Assembly: GCA_017562135.1 (NCBI GenBank)
Contig: QEYB01000047.1
Span: 372,001-436,000 of the forward strand
DNA length: 64,000 bases
Source of the DNA: Dipylidium caninum
Taxonomy: Eukaryota > Platyhelminthes > Cestoda > Cyclophyllidea > Dipylidiidae
Reading direction: 5' to 3'
In this document: positions 49,322-62,154 of the stretch, one piece after another
Position numbering within the stretch: the stretch's first letter is position 1
How the letters are laid out: the number at the start of each line of letters is the position of its first letter
The notes under the pieces: generated by a model
Database searches by the model: none
Seen by the model: the letters and a program-made list of their open reading frames with translations, nothing else
What the model was told of the DNA's origin: nothing
Program-made: the position numbers and the translations under genes

Positions 49322-51150
49322 TTCATTTGACGTAGTAGACTATAAATTGCACGAATTAGCTAACGGGGTCGTTTCGCCTGCCGCTTGGAGTTTCCGGTGT
49401 AGCTCGATTACATCATCCGCTGGTAGATGACTAGCAAGGAATAATAGGTTGGTTCGCATGTGGCCAATTACTGTTGTCCCAAAATAGGGATGATACATGT
49501 ATTCCCCCAAAGAATTTTCATAGGTAAGAACTTGGCGACCTTTGCGGATGATTGGCTTACAAATTTCCCCCCCCCCCAGGCAGCATTCATATTCTCTTTA
49601 TCCATCCACTCATTAATTCGTTCATTCGTTTCCTAATTATCTGACAACCAGTCTGACACTAGATACTATTCGCTAGTTCTTCTCTCACAACGATTTTCTT
49701 TGCAGCCATTCAATAGTTCTTACTAACCATACCATCTTGAACAGTCTCCCATACTTCCAGGCACTTTATATGATGTAAGCCAATGCAAATCACGAGTTAG
49801 TCTAGTTAATAAGCTGAGATAAGATAAGGGATAGATGTCCCCATGGCAATGGATTACTCGCGCTTCCATTGGATAAAATGACGCGCAAGTGCGGAGCCAC
49901 ATGATTGGTGGAGCGGGGGAACGGTCTAAGCACCACACGCATGACCTTGATCCGCGATTATTGTCGCCTCCAGAGTAAACGAACATTTAATTCATTACGA
50001 GGAGGAAAGAACCTTATAAGCATCACAAATTCCCAATCCATTTTTTACAAATTGAAACTCTTGCAACTAGAGAGGAAGATATCCCATCGCTCAAGTGCAA
50101 TAAGTAATGATTGTAACAGGCCTCATATAACTGTCTGTCCATTCATTGGTTCACCTGCCACGAAACCCAAACTTCAACCTTCCTGTCTCCTTCATTTCTG
50201 CTGAATTACCCCCGAATACGGCATAATATCGTCAATAGCGCACCCTAAATTCACCAGTCGCCATAGTTGAGAAATGGTTTATAAATACAGAGACTTCCTG
50301 TCAAAATCCCAATTACAAAAATCCAAGTACGGAGCTACAGCTTGCCTCAATAAATCAAAAAAGCTCTGTGGAGCCGAGTCAACTACTGTCAGGATCTCAT
50401 TGAGACGTCTCATTGTTTTGGTGATAGCTAAAAATGGACAAATTTGATTAGTCATAAGAAAGAAAAGTGCTGGAGGGTTTCTTAGGGCTTATGGTCCTTG
50501 TTGATCATTTTATCCATTTTCTAATCAGGTCTATTAAAATAGATCAGTGGAGAATCACTGATTGCGTACAGTCACTATGATCAAGCGCCAATAGGGCACA
50601 TTTAAACAGGGTCTCTAACACCTTCACAATCGGTCATGTCGTTAGAAGGAGAAGAACTACTTTTACACCGTCGATAGTACTCCCTTATCTGATTGAGGAC
50701 TGAAAGAGAGAGAGACTAATGAAGTTGTGGCAGTGACAACCTCTTGACATGTGCCCAATTATCACAAGCGAAAAATCACACAAATGATGCGGGTTTGCCG
50801 CTTATGTCTCTCACGAGAATTTCGACTCACGGCCTCCCTCTTCCAATTGCATATCCGGATGACTGATGTCGAGGTGGGTAGTCGGAGAGGGATGATGTTA
50901 CATAGGATGTGTGCAGAAGAGAGAATAACAAAATGCTACTTTGCCACCAACAGCACAATCATTGCCTCGGAGCGAACGGGTGAGTGAGCGAAAGTAGACG
51001 CAAAAAGAAGGACACGCACAAACACACAAGCATGCATAAGCACATGCCCCCCTCGAGCGAAGAATAAATAAAACGACACTTGGCAAAAATGAGGCCAGAA
51101 GGTGCGGGTGGTCGCCACGCGAAAAGACGACTTCGTTTCTGCCGCTACCA

Positions 51151-51199
<49 letters not shown>

Positions 51200-54100
51200 T
51201 GTCGTTGTCGTCAATTGTCTTCTTTCTCACTCAATCAGTAGTGTTGGAACTATGCCTTCTCAACATGAAATTTGGTGGAGCGGTGTTTAAGTGAGTCATG
51301 CTCAGGTTCGCAAATGAATAATACTCACAAAGACTGTGTTCTATTGATTAAAGTGCCATCAGTTATTGCTGTCATGTACAAAAGACTGCCGGCCGCGACG
51401 CGTGAACAGTAAACTATACGATTGAACTAAATCAATCTCTCTAAATCTATCAATCTAAAAATGGGTTCCCATTCTTCCAACATCCGAGTAGACAATAAGG
51501 CCATAAAATATGTGGTTGGGGTGACAAGAGGTGAGGGCACGGAACATGACGTCATTCACTGAGGCGCCTTGTCTTAACGGTCAGTAGAGGACGCTAAAAC
51601 ACAGAAAGGGGATGAGGTACGAGGAAGATTGGGGTAAAAACAAGGCTGCGGCAAAGTCAGCTGAAATATAGGCGGAAGCAATAGTAAAGGGAAGAGAGAA
51701 GCTGGGACGCCACCCGACCAGATTACCTTAAAAGGAAGTCCTGTGGAGGATTGCCCGCCCGATGTCCCATTCGCGAGTTAGGTCCTTCACCATCTTTTGA
51801 CGAGGGTCGCTCCACGTGCTGTTTCATACTTGACCCCGATGCGACTATCTGATTCTCGATTTTTTTTATTCTATGTATATTTTAAGTAGACTCCGGATTT
51901 ATGAGTTTAGAAACTCACGCTCGTGTTAATATCCTGTAAGTTTAAGGTGTTTTTGCGTTGTCACCAAGTTTGAAAAATTTGTACACGAATGTAATCTGAT
52001 TTCAGTAAAATTAATGTCATTTACCCATTATTTCAATCGCATGATTGTTCTGAAGCCTCCGTTTTAGGAAGCATCGTCTCGAGTTTCATTCCACCAGTTT
52101 CCGTCTTTGAAGGTGTTTGAACCACAGTTGTCCGTTAGAATGATTTTTCTGCTCCGAATAGCAGGACTTCTGTTACCGTTCCGAAGTCAGTTTGTGATCT
52201 CACTTCGGTATCTAGAATGTCCTATTGTCTGACTTGTGTCACTACGCTTTCCTTCCAAGGTGACAATGAGCCACGCCATGAGGGCAAGAGGCATGTGAAC
52301 ACTGCAGCGATGGGTAAAATCTAAAGTTTTTGATGTCAGGGTAAATGTCCTTAATGGTACAATGAGACAGTTGTCGAACCGGCATTTAACGTAGTCGACA
52401 TGATGACGTCTCCAGTAATCAACTACCTTCGGTGAGGAGGAGCCCCGTCTTCTCTCCTGGGGTGACTTATAGGTAATATTCATTGTTAAATGCAGAGCAA
52501 AGTAAGATTGGTGAAGATGCCTATTTTGCAACGGATGGTGCTCCGCAGCTTTTAAAAATAGCGCGATATTCCAATCCATTGTCTCTCAGTTACTTGATGA
52601 AGGATACGGCTAGTTTAAAGAGATGGGCACTCTCGTATTCAACCGCCGACAACGCTGATAAAGACCCTTAAGCTATTTACTACTGATAGATCCTCAGCGA
52701 CGTTTCACAAGGTAGCGCCTAAATATGGGCGTATGTTTGCTAATGCGCACGGGGTGACTATAAAGATGTCTAATGGTGTGCCGAATGGGCCGCGGCTTTT
52801 GAAGTCGACCGCCAATTAATTACTACTAGGAAACATCACTTCTGTTACAGAAATGCCAGTCGACAGTCCATGCATGTACGTGCGTGTGCGTGTGCGTTCA
52901 TTTCTGCTTTTTCACTTTTTTATTTAGAAGTAAAGACCCCAATGCTCTATGTCCATGTAGGGGGCCACGCAAAGATCCACCCTTCATTCACACACACTCA
53001 TCAAATTGAATTCTGCATGGTAGTTCTTGACATGAGGTCCCAACTTCTGTGTGTACAAGTTAAATTATATTAAAGCAGAAAGAAATCTTTCCAAATCGAC
53101 GGTGGTGATGCTCGGAAAGACGCCCTTATTAGAAACCAATGACTCAGCGTCACATTAACTAACCAGGACGAGGTGAGCCAGTGGGCCAGAGATGGGCTGG
53201 AAAATAGATGCCTTGAGGAGTGCAGGTCCAAGGGGCATGAAAGAAATGAATGTGGTGACGAAAATAACTGTTGTATAAGAACGTGAAAGATGAAGAGAAA
53301 TCACGCACTGAGGGGAGGACCAGAGGGTCGGAGCGATTCTATGACACCTTGCAATCACAGCTACATATTCTGAAACCATGAATTAACTGGGTTGACGGTG
53401 TTACCTGCGTAATCTTCTCAGCAGATATTTGAAGCTCTCGTGGGGGAATTGAAATCTCACCTTTATTTTAACATGGAAGGCTACTCGAGTGTTGAAGGCG
53501 TCTTCTTTCAAAAAAGTGTATGACTTATGAAATTATCTTATACGTGGCAAGTTCGGCTCAAAGGCAACTTTTCTATGAAAGGAAAAATAACTAATGAACT
53601 AATAAGAGATTCGTCGGCAATAAGGAAACACAACTATCGGTAGCCAATGTACACCAGAGCAGAGTTCTTTGATAACTCTACTGACGGCTTTGATTCACCA
53701 AGTGATATAAACTGCGTTGGGTGGTGAGACATCTCCGGTCCCAAGTGGTGCCTCCAATAAAAACGGGAAATTGGATTAGAAGGCCCTTTTTTGACGATAT
53801 TGGATAGTAAGCAGAATTCAGCTGATTAACGAACGTATCAATTTTAATGTTGTCACGTGTAAGTAAAACCAAAAAATAGGCATCGGCACACATCTTGCTA
53901 AATTAGGTGACAGTGATTTGTCTCACCGCGATTCGCCACATCAACGGCGGAAGGCATGAAGGTTAAAAAGGTGACACCGACTAATTTGTCTTTCTGTCTC
54001 GGTCATTTAAGGCCTGGCGTTTGTCGTAGTGTCTGGGAATTGAGGACAGTGATGCTGTTAGCTCAAGTGGAGCTTATGAGACGAGATCCATCTCAAATTC

Positions 54101-57100
54101 TAGAGAAGGGGATAACCACCTCCAGGGAGTCTTAATTCACCCCATTTTTAATACTACGATCCGTGCCAAGGGTATTAAAATCGAAAGACAGCGAACAGAG
54201 TAATCGCTGAGGCCCTACCGATTGGGCTGGGTGGGGAGGGAGTAGAAAGGGGAGTGGGGGAGGAAATAAACATCCCACTGTTGTAGACATGCCGTGTCTA
54301 CAGCCTCTTCAACCAGCCTTGCGATCGCTAAGAAAAATTGCGTACCTGGAACACTCTTCCCTTTGTCCAATCTGACTGCGAGTGATAAAGCAATACAGTA
54401 TGCAATAAAGTATAGAATTCGGTGAAGTACACATATACACAAGCCTACAAACCCCCAGCTGCCGAATGTTAAAGGACAAATTTTTGAAGTTCTTCCTCCT
54501 ACCTCACCCATCGGCGATTGGTTATTACACGACTGTTTACATCCATAAAATTCTCCATATTTTTGTCTGTATCCCAGATGAGACTAAGATAGGCGTAGAC
54601 TAAGAGGCAGGGGTTAATTGGCCAAACTGGGAAGCAAGCGTTGGGTTGATATACTTCATCAAGATCTGCACACCAGTGCTACCCTGATGTAGGGAGACTT
54701 TTCCCGGACTAATTGTAGCGTCTAGTTAAGTGCTCTCGCACAAATTTTCGTTTCATTTTGGCGCACCCTTAGGGAAGAAAAGCTTCTTCCCCGCATCCCG
54801 CAACAGGAAAGCAGCCTTAAAAGGCCATGCCACGTTATACTGCGTAGATGTGTTTTCTCAAGTCAGCTCTGTCATCCTTATTGCCTAGTCTGTCCAAATG
54901 CATCCCATATAGTCTCCTTCGGGCGTGGTCATACCCCCCAATTGTCAGTCATCGTACACTTTTTGTCGCTTCTTCCATTAAGTGGCAACACACAGAACGG
55001 CCGGTCTTGAAGGCAACACACAATCCCCGTTATCTGGTCCCATCTGCTTACTTAGCTCCCATCCAACTATCCTTACTCTTCATTCTTCGAACCGAAAAGG
55101 GGAGGCGGAATTATAGTCTCTTGGGACAAACCGCATATTTATAGTGTATTCAAGGAAGTTGATTGATTGCCACGGCAGTGAAAAAGGACCGAAAAGTGAC
55201 ATATATGAGTTACTTCAATATTCCTCGTAAACGAAACAGTGCTGAGATTTTGGGGAAGTACTTAATCATAAGTTGAAAGAGGAGATACCGTTTGAAGACA
55301 GCCCGCACCAAGACGTTTCGAGGGAATAAAATGCCACAATGCCCGCCAGAGAATTCCCAGTTAAGAAGATAAACCAAACTCTCCCCATGAATTCATAACT
55401 ATCTGGAGCCACGCCAGACATTTCAGCGATTGCCCAAACCGTTCCGATGGTCGGTTTCCGTCATAAAACGCCTTATGTCCTCTCTCTCCTCTCCTTCTCC
55501 TCCAATTTTTGAAAAATGGGCAGGTGGTGGCAGGAAATCGTGCACATTCATCACACGACCTAGTATGCATGAGGATGGCCATGCCTGACTTCCTTATCCC
55601 ATTAACTACACAATCTCATGCCTCTCTTACTCGCTATTGGCAAGATGCAGGCTACACACTCCTCTGATGTGCAGCATGAAGTGTCAGTCGAGTTAGAAGA
55701 AAAAAAGCAGCAGTGGCTTGACTTGTTTATCACCGAAATACATGGTGCCAGCTGGCGTTCAGGAGTGGTATACTCTATCCGCTGCGTGCCACAGGACCAC
55801 ATACAAATGCGACATCCGGCATTTATTCATCAGAACTGAAAACTAAACTATTCGCTGGAAAGTTATTTATGCAAAAGGATAGAATGAAAAAGGTGTATGG
55901 GATAGCAGACTCGGTCAGTCAAAGGGTGAATTTGGCGGTGAGCATTGGTGAAAGCACTTCTCGAGCGAGATGACTTTCTGACATAAAATGATCTGGCGAC
56001 TAGATTAATGGGATAGGGGCCAGGTGAGCTGCTCAGAAAACTTCTAGTGTCGAGCACGAAAATTCTCACCAACGTGCCTAGTCTGATGAATCCCGAGAAT
56101 AACGAGTTGATTGACTAACGGAGGAGAGAGAGCGAGAGAGTCAGGGAGGAGCAGAGAGGAGAGGCTGAGAAGCTTAGAGGTGCTAAATTAGATTAGGTAA
56201 TCCTCACTGTCTTCACTCCACCACGATATGCTCGACCTCGCGTGAACTGAGATTTGGTGTACACTACAGTCTGCAATTTTATTACAGCCATTAATGTTTC
56301 TTGAAATATGATACAGCTATAAAAGGGTTCGACCCAGAAGGAGGCAAAGAAATGCAAATACATTTATGTCCTTTCTATCAAATACTTATCATTGTAAGAT
56401 AAAAATGCCACTTGAAAGCTTCGTATCGTCGCTATTTCTTCTCCGCAACTTCTGTAGGGGCTAAGAATGGGGAGAAGGCCGCTATGAAATAGGAGTTGCC
56501 TCAAACAGTCTTGGCAATCCCCAAGGTTACGTTAGAAAGATCTGAGCTGTGGAGCAAAAAATACAAGTAGTTCTTTACTGCCGTGTGTGTGTGCAAAATC
56601 ATAAAGGCCACACAAACCATAATTCAAGATGTTTCATTCACCGACTAGCTGATTCACCGACGCCATAGACATATACGCACACAGTTGTAGATGTACGTAC
56701 AACAGAAGCAGTAGCAGCATTAGCAGAGGTAGCGGAGAATAATGCCAGACAGAAATGGCATCTGTGGTTAAGTCGAAATCTAATTTGCTGCTCTCTTGAC
56801 GTGTCTAACAGGCCACTTTAGCCCCACCCCTCCTCCCCCTTCCTTGTTTGTACTTCAAACGGTGGTGCGGCATCTGAACATCTTCTAAGTTTTAATGTTC
56901 CGCGGTTGTCAATGACGTGATTCAACTGGGATGGTTTTCCCATTGTCTTCCGTGTGGTTATTATTTGAGAAATCGGGTACAACTAAAACATGTCAGCCTG
57001 GTGAGTGGAACTGATGGGTAAGTGTTCGCGAGATATCAGCTGGGAAAAGTGAGGCTCTCTTTAAAGGCCTAGAAATTGTCCATCAGGCACCGATGGTAAG

Positions 57101-57547
57101 AGATTTATTTTTAATGGAGACAACAGTAAATCTTCTCACCTCCATCCTGAAGGTCTAAATCGACTCACTTGTCAACTTGAATTGTCTATTCGGAGCAGTT
57201 CATTTAACAGACATCTGTCAATTGTTTTTTTTAATCGCTCTAATTTTTCACACTGTTGTATCAAATAAGTACACTTGATTATAAATTTTAGTTAAAAATT
57301 AAGAAAAAGAGTTTAAGGAAGACAAACACGAGGCAGTAAATGAAGCTCCGACTGATGGAGTTTATTGCATTTTAAAGCAGAACGGTCTAGTGATTTTCCT
57401 TTCAACCTCGCGTCCTTATAGATGAATTGGGAGGCCGCGAATTGCCGCGAAAAGACAGCGACCATCGGGAAAGACGACGCTCTTTGTTACTCAGTACATT
57501 TGTACGTGACTAAATATTAAGGCTGGATGTGAAGACGAACTGACTGT
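49322..57547. other. Gene-poor interval, 8.2 kb
   Basis: Only unsupported open frames were seen. Candidates such as 52187-52579 and 53678-53893 (both minus) read reasonably but lack phase-consistent splice partners and family features. The interval contains a trinucleotide repeat at 51151-51213. Confidence 0.4.
51151..51213 (+). repeat. (TCG)n trinucleotide repeat with TTG interruptions
   Basis: Fourteen uninterrupted TCG units, then three TTG/TCG alternations. Open in several frames (poly-Val, poly-Asp, poly-Thr), none with coding support. Confidence 0.95.
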
Positions 57548-60500
57548 CTATTCCCCATGTGTGAGATGATCGTGGTCTTCTTCGCTCAAGTCGGAAGCCA
57601 GATCTATGGGGGATAATGTAAAGGTGCCAGAAGTGCGGCTGGCAGAAAGTGATTTAGGAGGTAACAAAACTCTCCAACCTAGCATGCAGCGGAGCTCGAC
57701 ACAAAAGTCATTCTTTACGTGAAAAATAATTAGTTCTCTGACCTTAGGAGAACTAATGTCGTTACCTTCGAATCTGGTAAAATCTCCCAGGTGTAGGAGC
57801 CAGTTAGCAAACTCATGTGCAACCATAAGACTCCATTCTCATCGAATTTGTATGACTGATGCATTTTCAAAACGCGGTAAGTACTATAAACAATGACATT
57901 TGACAAGTCCCTACAAGCCACGATAAGTTGTTGAAACGAGACAAACGAAGGATAGAGTGGCAGGTCCATTAATAGACTAGAAAGTCCTCTTCATTTCGTA
58001 TTCCCCGAAATCAGAATCCCATCCCGGTTAATTCCACATTTCTTTGTTATGTCGCCCAGTCTTAACTATCCATTACTTTACATATTCCTTTAAAAGAGGA
58101 GTTTAACAGTCGCTATATGCCAAAATTTTAAATTCAGCTGAGTTGCCTCAAACGGATAATGGCGTTCTTCAAGGCTCACTCCCTACTGAATGATTGTGGA
58201 TTCACTCATCAGCTTGATGTCACTGAGGTGGCCGGATATGGACGCATTGGGAAGAACGTTGGCGAATCCGGCTATATTCTTGTACGAAAGCCTATCGAGA
58301 TTCATACGTTAAGCATGAGAATTGGATAGCAGTGGAAGACCGTTTGTGGTCCCAGGAGTCACTTGAGGTCCCAATAATCGACTAGTCTATGAACTTCGTG
58401 ACTCCATGATTATCACTCTCCAAATGACGCTTTGTCCAAAGTCTTTGGCATTGGGGTGAGTGGATGCGAACAAAATAATTGACGGACGCGGATATGGCAA
58501 GAATTAACACGTCTGTCGAGGTGGCCGTTGCCTCTATCACTCATCTCCGAAAGACACGAAGATACAAGCAGCAATTTGGGGGTATTTCTGTCATCTCTTA
58601 TGACACTTGATTAACTGCGTTAAAACGAAGTTAGCCGAAGCCAAAGTTTCACCTTCCGTCGAGGCACCATCGATTAAGCATTTAGATTTCTTATGATGAA
58701 GTCGGGCAAGTGATGAGAAACTATGAAACCACGATTGTCTGCGAGCTAAACATCAGGTAATACTTTAATTTAGCTGCTGTTTGTAATACCTTTCATTGGT
58801 AGAGCGTCGGGTGGTTGAGTAAGTAGTGTCATACAGCAGGCAAGTAATTTTGGACTTAAAATTCAAAAGCCGGCTTCCCTTAATCATCTTCTACGCAATG
58901 TTTTCTCTTCATAACCCGTGGGCATCCCTCACCTATTTCTACCATACCATACAACGCAAGGCGAATTGTGGTGTGGAGTAATATCACCATTAAGAAGGAG
59001 GGTATGTTTCGCCCAAAAGAGAATTAATAACTTTCGAGACATTGACAAAGCGATTGTATACGCACCGTGTTTCAGTGCTCCAAAACTCTGTAAAAGTCTT
59101 GGAAGGTCATAATATGGGGAAAAGGAGGAATGTAAGTGACGAAAATTTAGAGCATCGTTTAATGAAAAGGTTCATTTAAAGCAAAGGCCGAATTAATAAA
59201 ATACCGTGTGGGGAGTTTTGGAGTAAAACTAAACCTCGTGTCACATTAAACATTGTCTAACAGAAGTCTTGCCGTCTCAGAAGCACCAACACCTCATTCA
59301 TACCTCTGGTTACATAAATCCCGATTATTTACTTTTAGTCAACTGGGGCCCACTGAACATAGACAGATAACCTCAGGTTTATAAATTTTCTGCAGGAAGG
59401 GAAATCCTAACATTAATTGCCAAAACTTCACAATATCCTCACCTAGTTTATGGCCTTTTAATTTTGACCTCATAGACAAATACATTAATCTTTACGAGTT
59501 AATTGTTAAAACCTCTATATTTCCCTATTTTTACCAAAGGTTGACCTTGAACCAAACTTTCAATAATCACGAAATCTTCTCTCTAAGGTCTCTTTATGAA
59601 TCTTCACACATTTTAAGTGGATTTTCTTTCTCTCAACAACTGATCACATGCCCAACTCATAATTGCAACCGGAGAACATGCAGTATCTTGTAGAATCCCT
59701 AATTTTTCCACAGCAGTTAATCTTTCCGTAGATGCCACTTTAATTAACCCTAAAATGTGTTCTTAGTATAATTAATCTCGATCAAAGGACACTCTTGAAG
59801 AATTTAAATCGTCAATCCGTTAGTTTTCAAAACTCTATTCAATGCCACCTCCACTCAAGATTTAACGGAATTGAGACAAATGTTTGCACTAAGTGTTCCC
59901 ATTTATGGGGAAATTGAAGTGTGCGCGGACCCTTAACAGAATACAGGAGAATGGGAAAAATAGGTCCTCGTTAGGGCCCGCACAAAACCATTGGCCACGA
60001 CCGCGTTGCGCACAGCTGATGTCTCCACACCCAGATTGGTTGGAGTGCGCGTGTGGCCTATGAATGATTAATACCAGATTGCCAATAGCAGAGTGTAACT
60101 GACGTGCACACACGCACACATGCGAAACGTTACGCGCAAACATTGAATGGCGCAGAATTAGCGCAGTCATACGCGCGCACACGGAAGGAACAGTAGCAGA
60201 AGGAACACACGCGCTTGAGCACACGGGCTATCGAACACACACACTCAGTCACACACACCATTGTTGTGCTTCGCTGTGTGCGCGTGTGTATGTGGATATG
60301 CTTGTGTGATCGTTCGAGTACGCTCACAAAGCCAAGTCATGCCTTAAAGACCCGTGGATTACCTTACTACTGCTACTCTAAGACAATAAATACTGCTCGC
60401 ATATGGAATTTTACAAATATTCAACATCCTTTGAGGTCTTTCTACTGCCACCAGCCATCAAATTCACTTCCTCGTACCAATCCTTCTCCCGTGGACTACA

Positions 60501-62154
60501 TATCCTACTAACGCTGCTCCTCCTTAATTCCCAGCTGTTCCCTTCCAGTAAGTCAGTTAATGATCCACCTTTCTAATAGATTGTGAATGTTTATAACGCG
60601 AATGTTCATAAATCATTTCACTAAACAAAGCCACAGAACCCACTCTCCCATCAATTATGGTAATTTGGCGTGTTCACTGCCCGTGGGTAGCTCCTACCCC
60701 AGAACTATTTCACCAGAACTATTTATGTACACTATCAGTTATCTTAGCCTGGCGGAATTTGCGTGACGTTATACATTGCTATGTTTGCAAACAAAAGATG
60801 CCAACTGTTTAGCAGAAAACATTTTGCTTCGCTATAATCACGCTGCCTTGCAATGATGAATGCGAAGGAAGGTGGGCCCGCTGTTAGCGGATAAGGTATT
60901 TGTGGGGGGAAATGCAATTCTCCCCTTTCGTTCTTTCCACTACGTTCCATATTTAGCATGTCCCCGAATACTACCCCAATACCACTGGGGGTAATAGTCT
61001 TCCATACACTCTCTATGTTTTCAACTTGCATTCTCAGAAAGTTGTGACTTTCTAAAATCCCTCCCACCCTCTACAACCCTTTTCCAAGACAGCCGTTCCG
61101 CGCCAACCGGATCCAACTGATAATCTTCCTAGCATGTTTGCGTTTAGGAGATACTCTCAACGCCGTTGTGAGCCAGAAATTCACAGTGTGCAGATGATAC
61201 TAAACGAAATAGATCCGGGCTGGCCACTCGCATCGCTGGTTAATTCAGTGTACGTCGCTAAAGTCTGTCACCACTACAAAAACTGTACGAATCCTGTTAT
61301 CGCGTTAATTAATTAGAGGGTAACTTCTCACACAATCACTTGGCACATTCCCCAAGGCTGCTGATTTCGGTCAGGACAGAGTGTTGTATCGAGGATACTT
61401 ATGCGCATCTGTCTCGCTGAGGGGCAGGTGCGAGAGACGGGATAGGTTCATATTAGCTGCAATCTACACTTGGTTTTATGAAGTGCGTAAGTGAGAGCGA
61501 GGATGTGTGCGTGCGTGTGTGTTTGTGCGCATGTGAGGATGCGTGCAGCCATAATTCAAGGCAGCCCTCCCCTGCTTCAAAGCCGTCCAGCTACTGTACG
61601 TGAACGCACACCACCATCGACATACCTGTCTAGAAGGGTACTTCGGACTTGTAAATGCCATCATACTTGGTGAAGCAGAGGGATTACTTACCATAGCTTC
61701 TGTGACTCCCGGTCCGCGAGAGCTACACCACGCATGACCCCTTGAATGTCTTCCTGAGATGAAACAAGAATGCTCTCCATGTTTTCCTACATGGATCTTT
61801 GTATCGCCAATTAGGGAAATGTTTTTTTTGTAACTAGGTCTTCCTGCACTTCAAAGATAGGCTTCTTTTGATGATAATACTGATAAGTAAATTTTCTGTC
61901 AGTTTACTGGATGGATTAATCCCATTGCATTGCATTACATTGCAGTCTTATCACTCCTGAAAACGATATGTTTGAGGAGTTGGTACTGTTGGGGTGGACA
62001 ATTATTTCATCCTGTCGCTGTGCTATATTTTACTTCTCATTGCCGATCGTTGGGTGTTAACATGTCTCCTAGAGCATAACCGCTTACCTGCAACTTTCTG
62101 GAAATCAAAATAACGCTGTCAAGTCCTTTGGTGAAGGCGTATTATTCGCTTGAG
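57548..62154 (-). CDS. Unrecognised gene, partial model of three 3' exons
   Basis: Proposed exons 62088-62154, 61692-61786 and 57548-57976. The 62088 and 61692 exons join in phase 0 with good sites (CAG/GTAAGC, CATGTAG/) and read GLDSVILISRKLQ then ENMESILVSSQEDIQGVMRG, an amphipathic helical run; the next donor is TG/GTAAGT. The 57976 acceptor fits its phase and the last exon gives about 143 codons including KMHQSYKFDENGVLWLHM, then RELIIFHVKNDFCVEL, ending acidic (SEEDHDHLTHGE). Two one-base frame slips are needed, at about 62140 and about 57773. Other exons may lie in between or upstream. No family was recognised. Confidence 0.4.
60103..60300. repeat. CA/TG dinucleotide-rich region with opposing strands
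   Basis: ACACAC-rich segments at 60103-60260 switch to GTGTGT-rich sequence at 60274-60305, so the two halves can pair. It gives apparent open frames rich in Cys, Val, His and Thr that are not supported as genes. Confidence 0.7.

Noticed and set aside
50751..50987. Frame with CRLCL motif recalling a ZAD zinc-finger domain
   Set aside because: Only the five-residue match is present; the second Cys pair and later fingers are missing, and ZAD is an arthropod domain.
53678..53893. Minus-strand 71-codon frame, possibly an exon
   Set aside because: Reads well but the nearby donor and acceptor phases do not agree and no family is recognised.
55618..55839. Plus-strand 73-codon frame with helical, Glu-rich segment
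   Set aside because: The opposite strand is open over almost the same region, and no splice sites or family features support it.
58159..58329. Plus-strand 56-codon ATG frame with plausible composition
   Set aside because: No family resemblance, no splice support, and the opposite strand is also open there.
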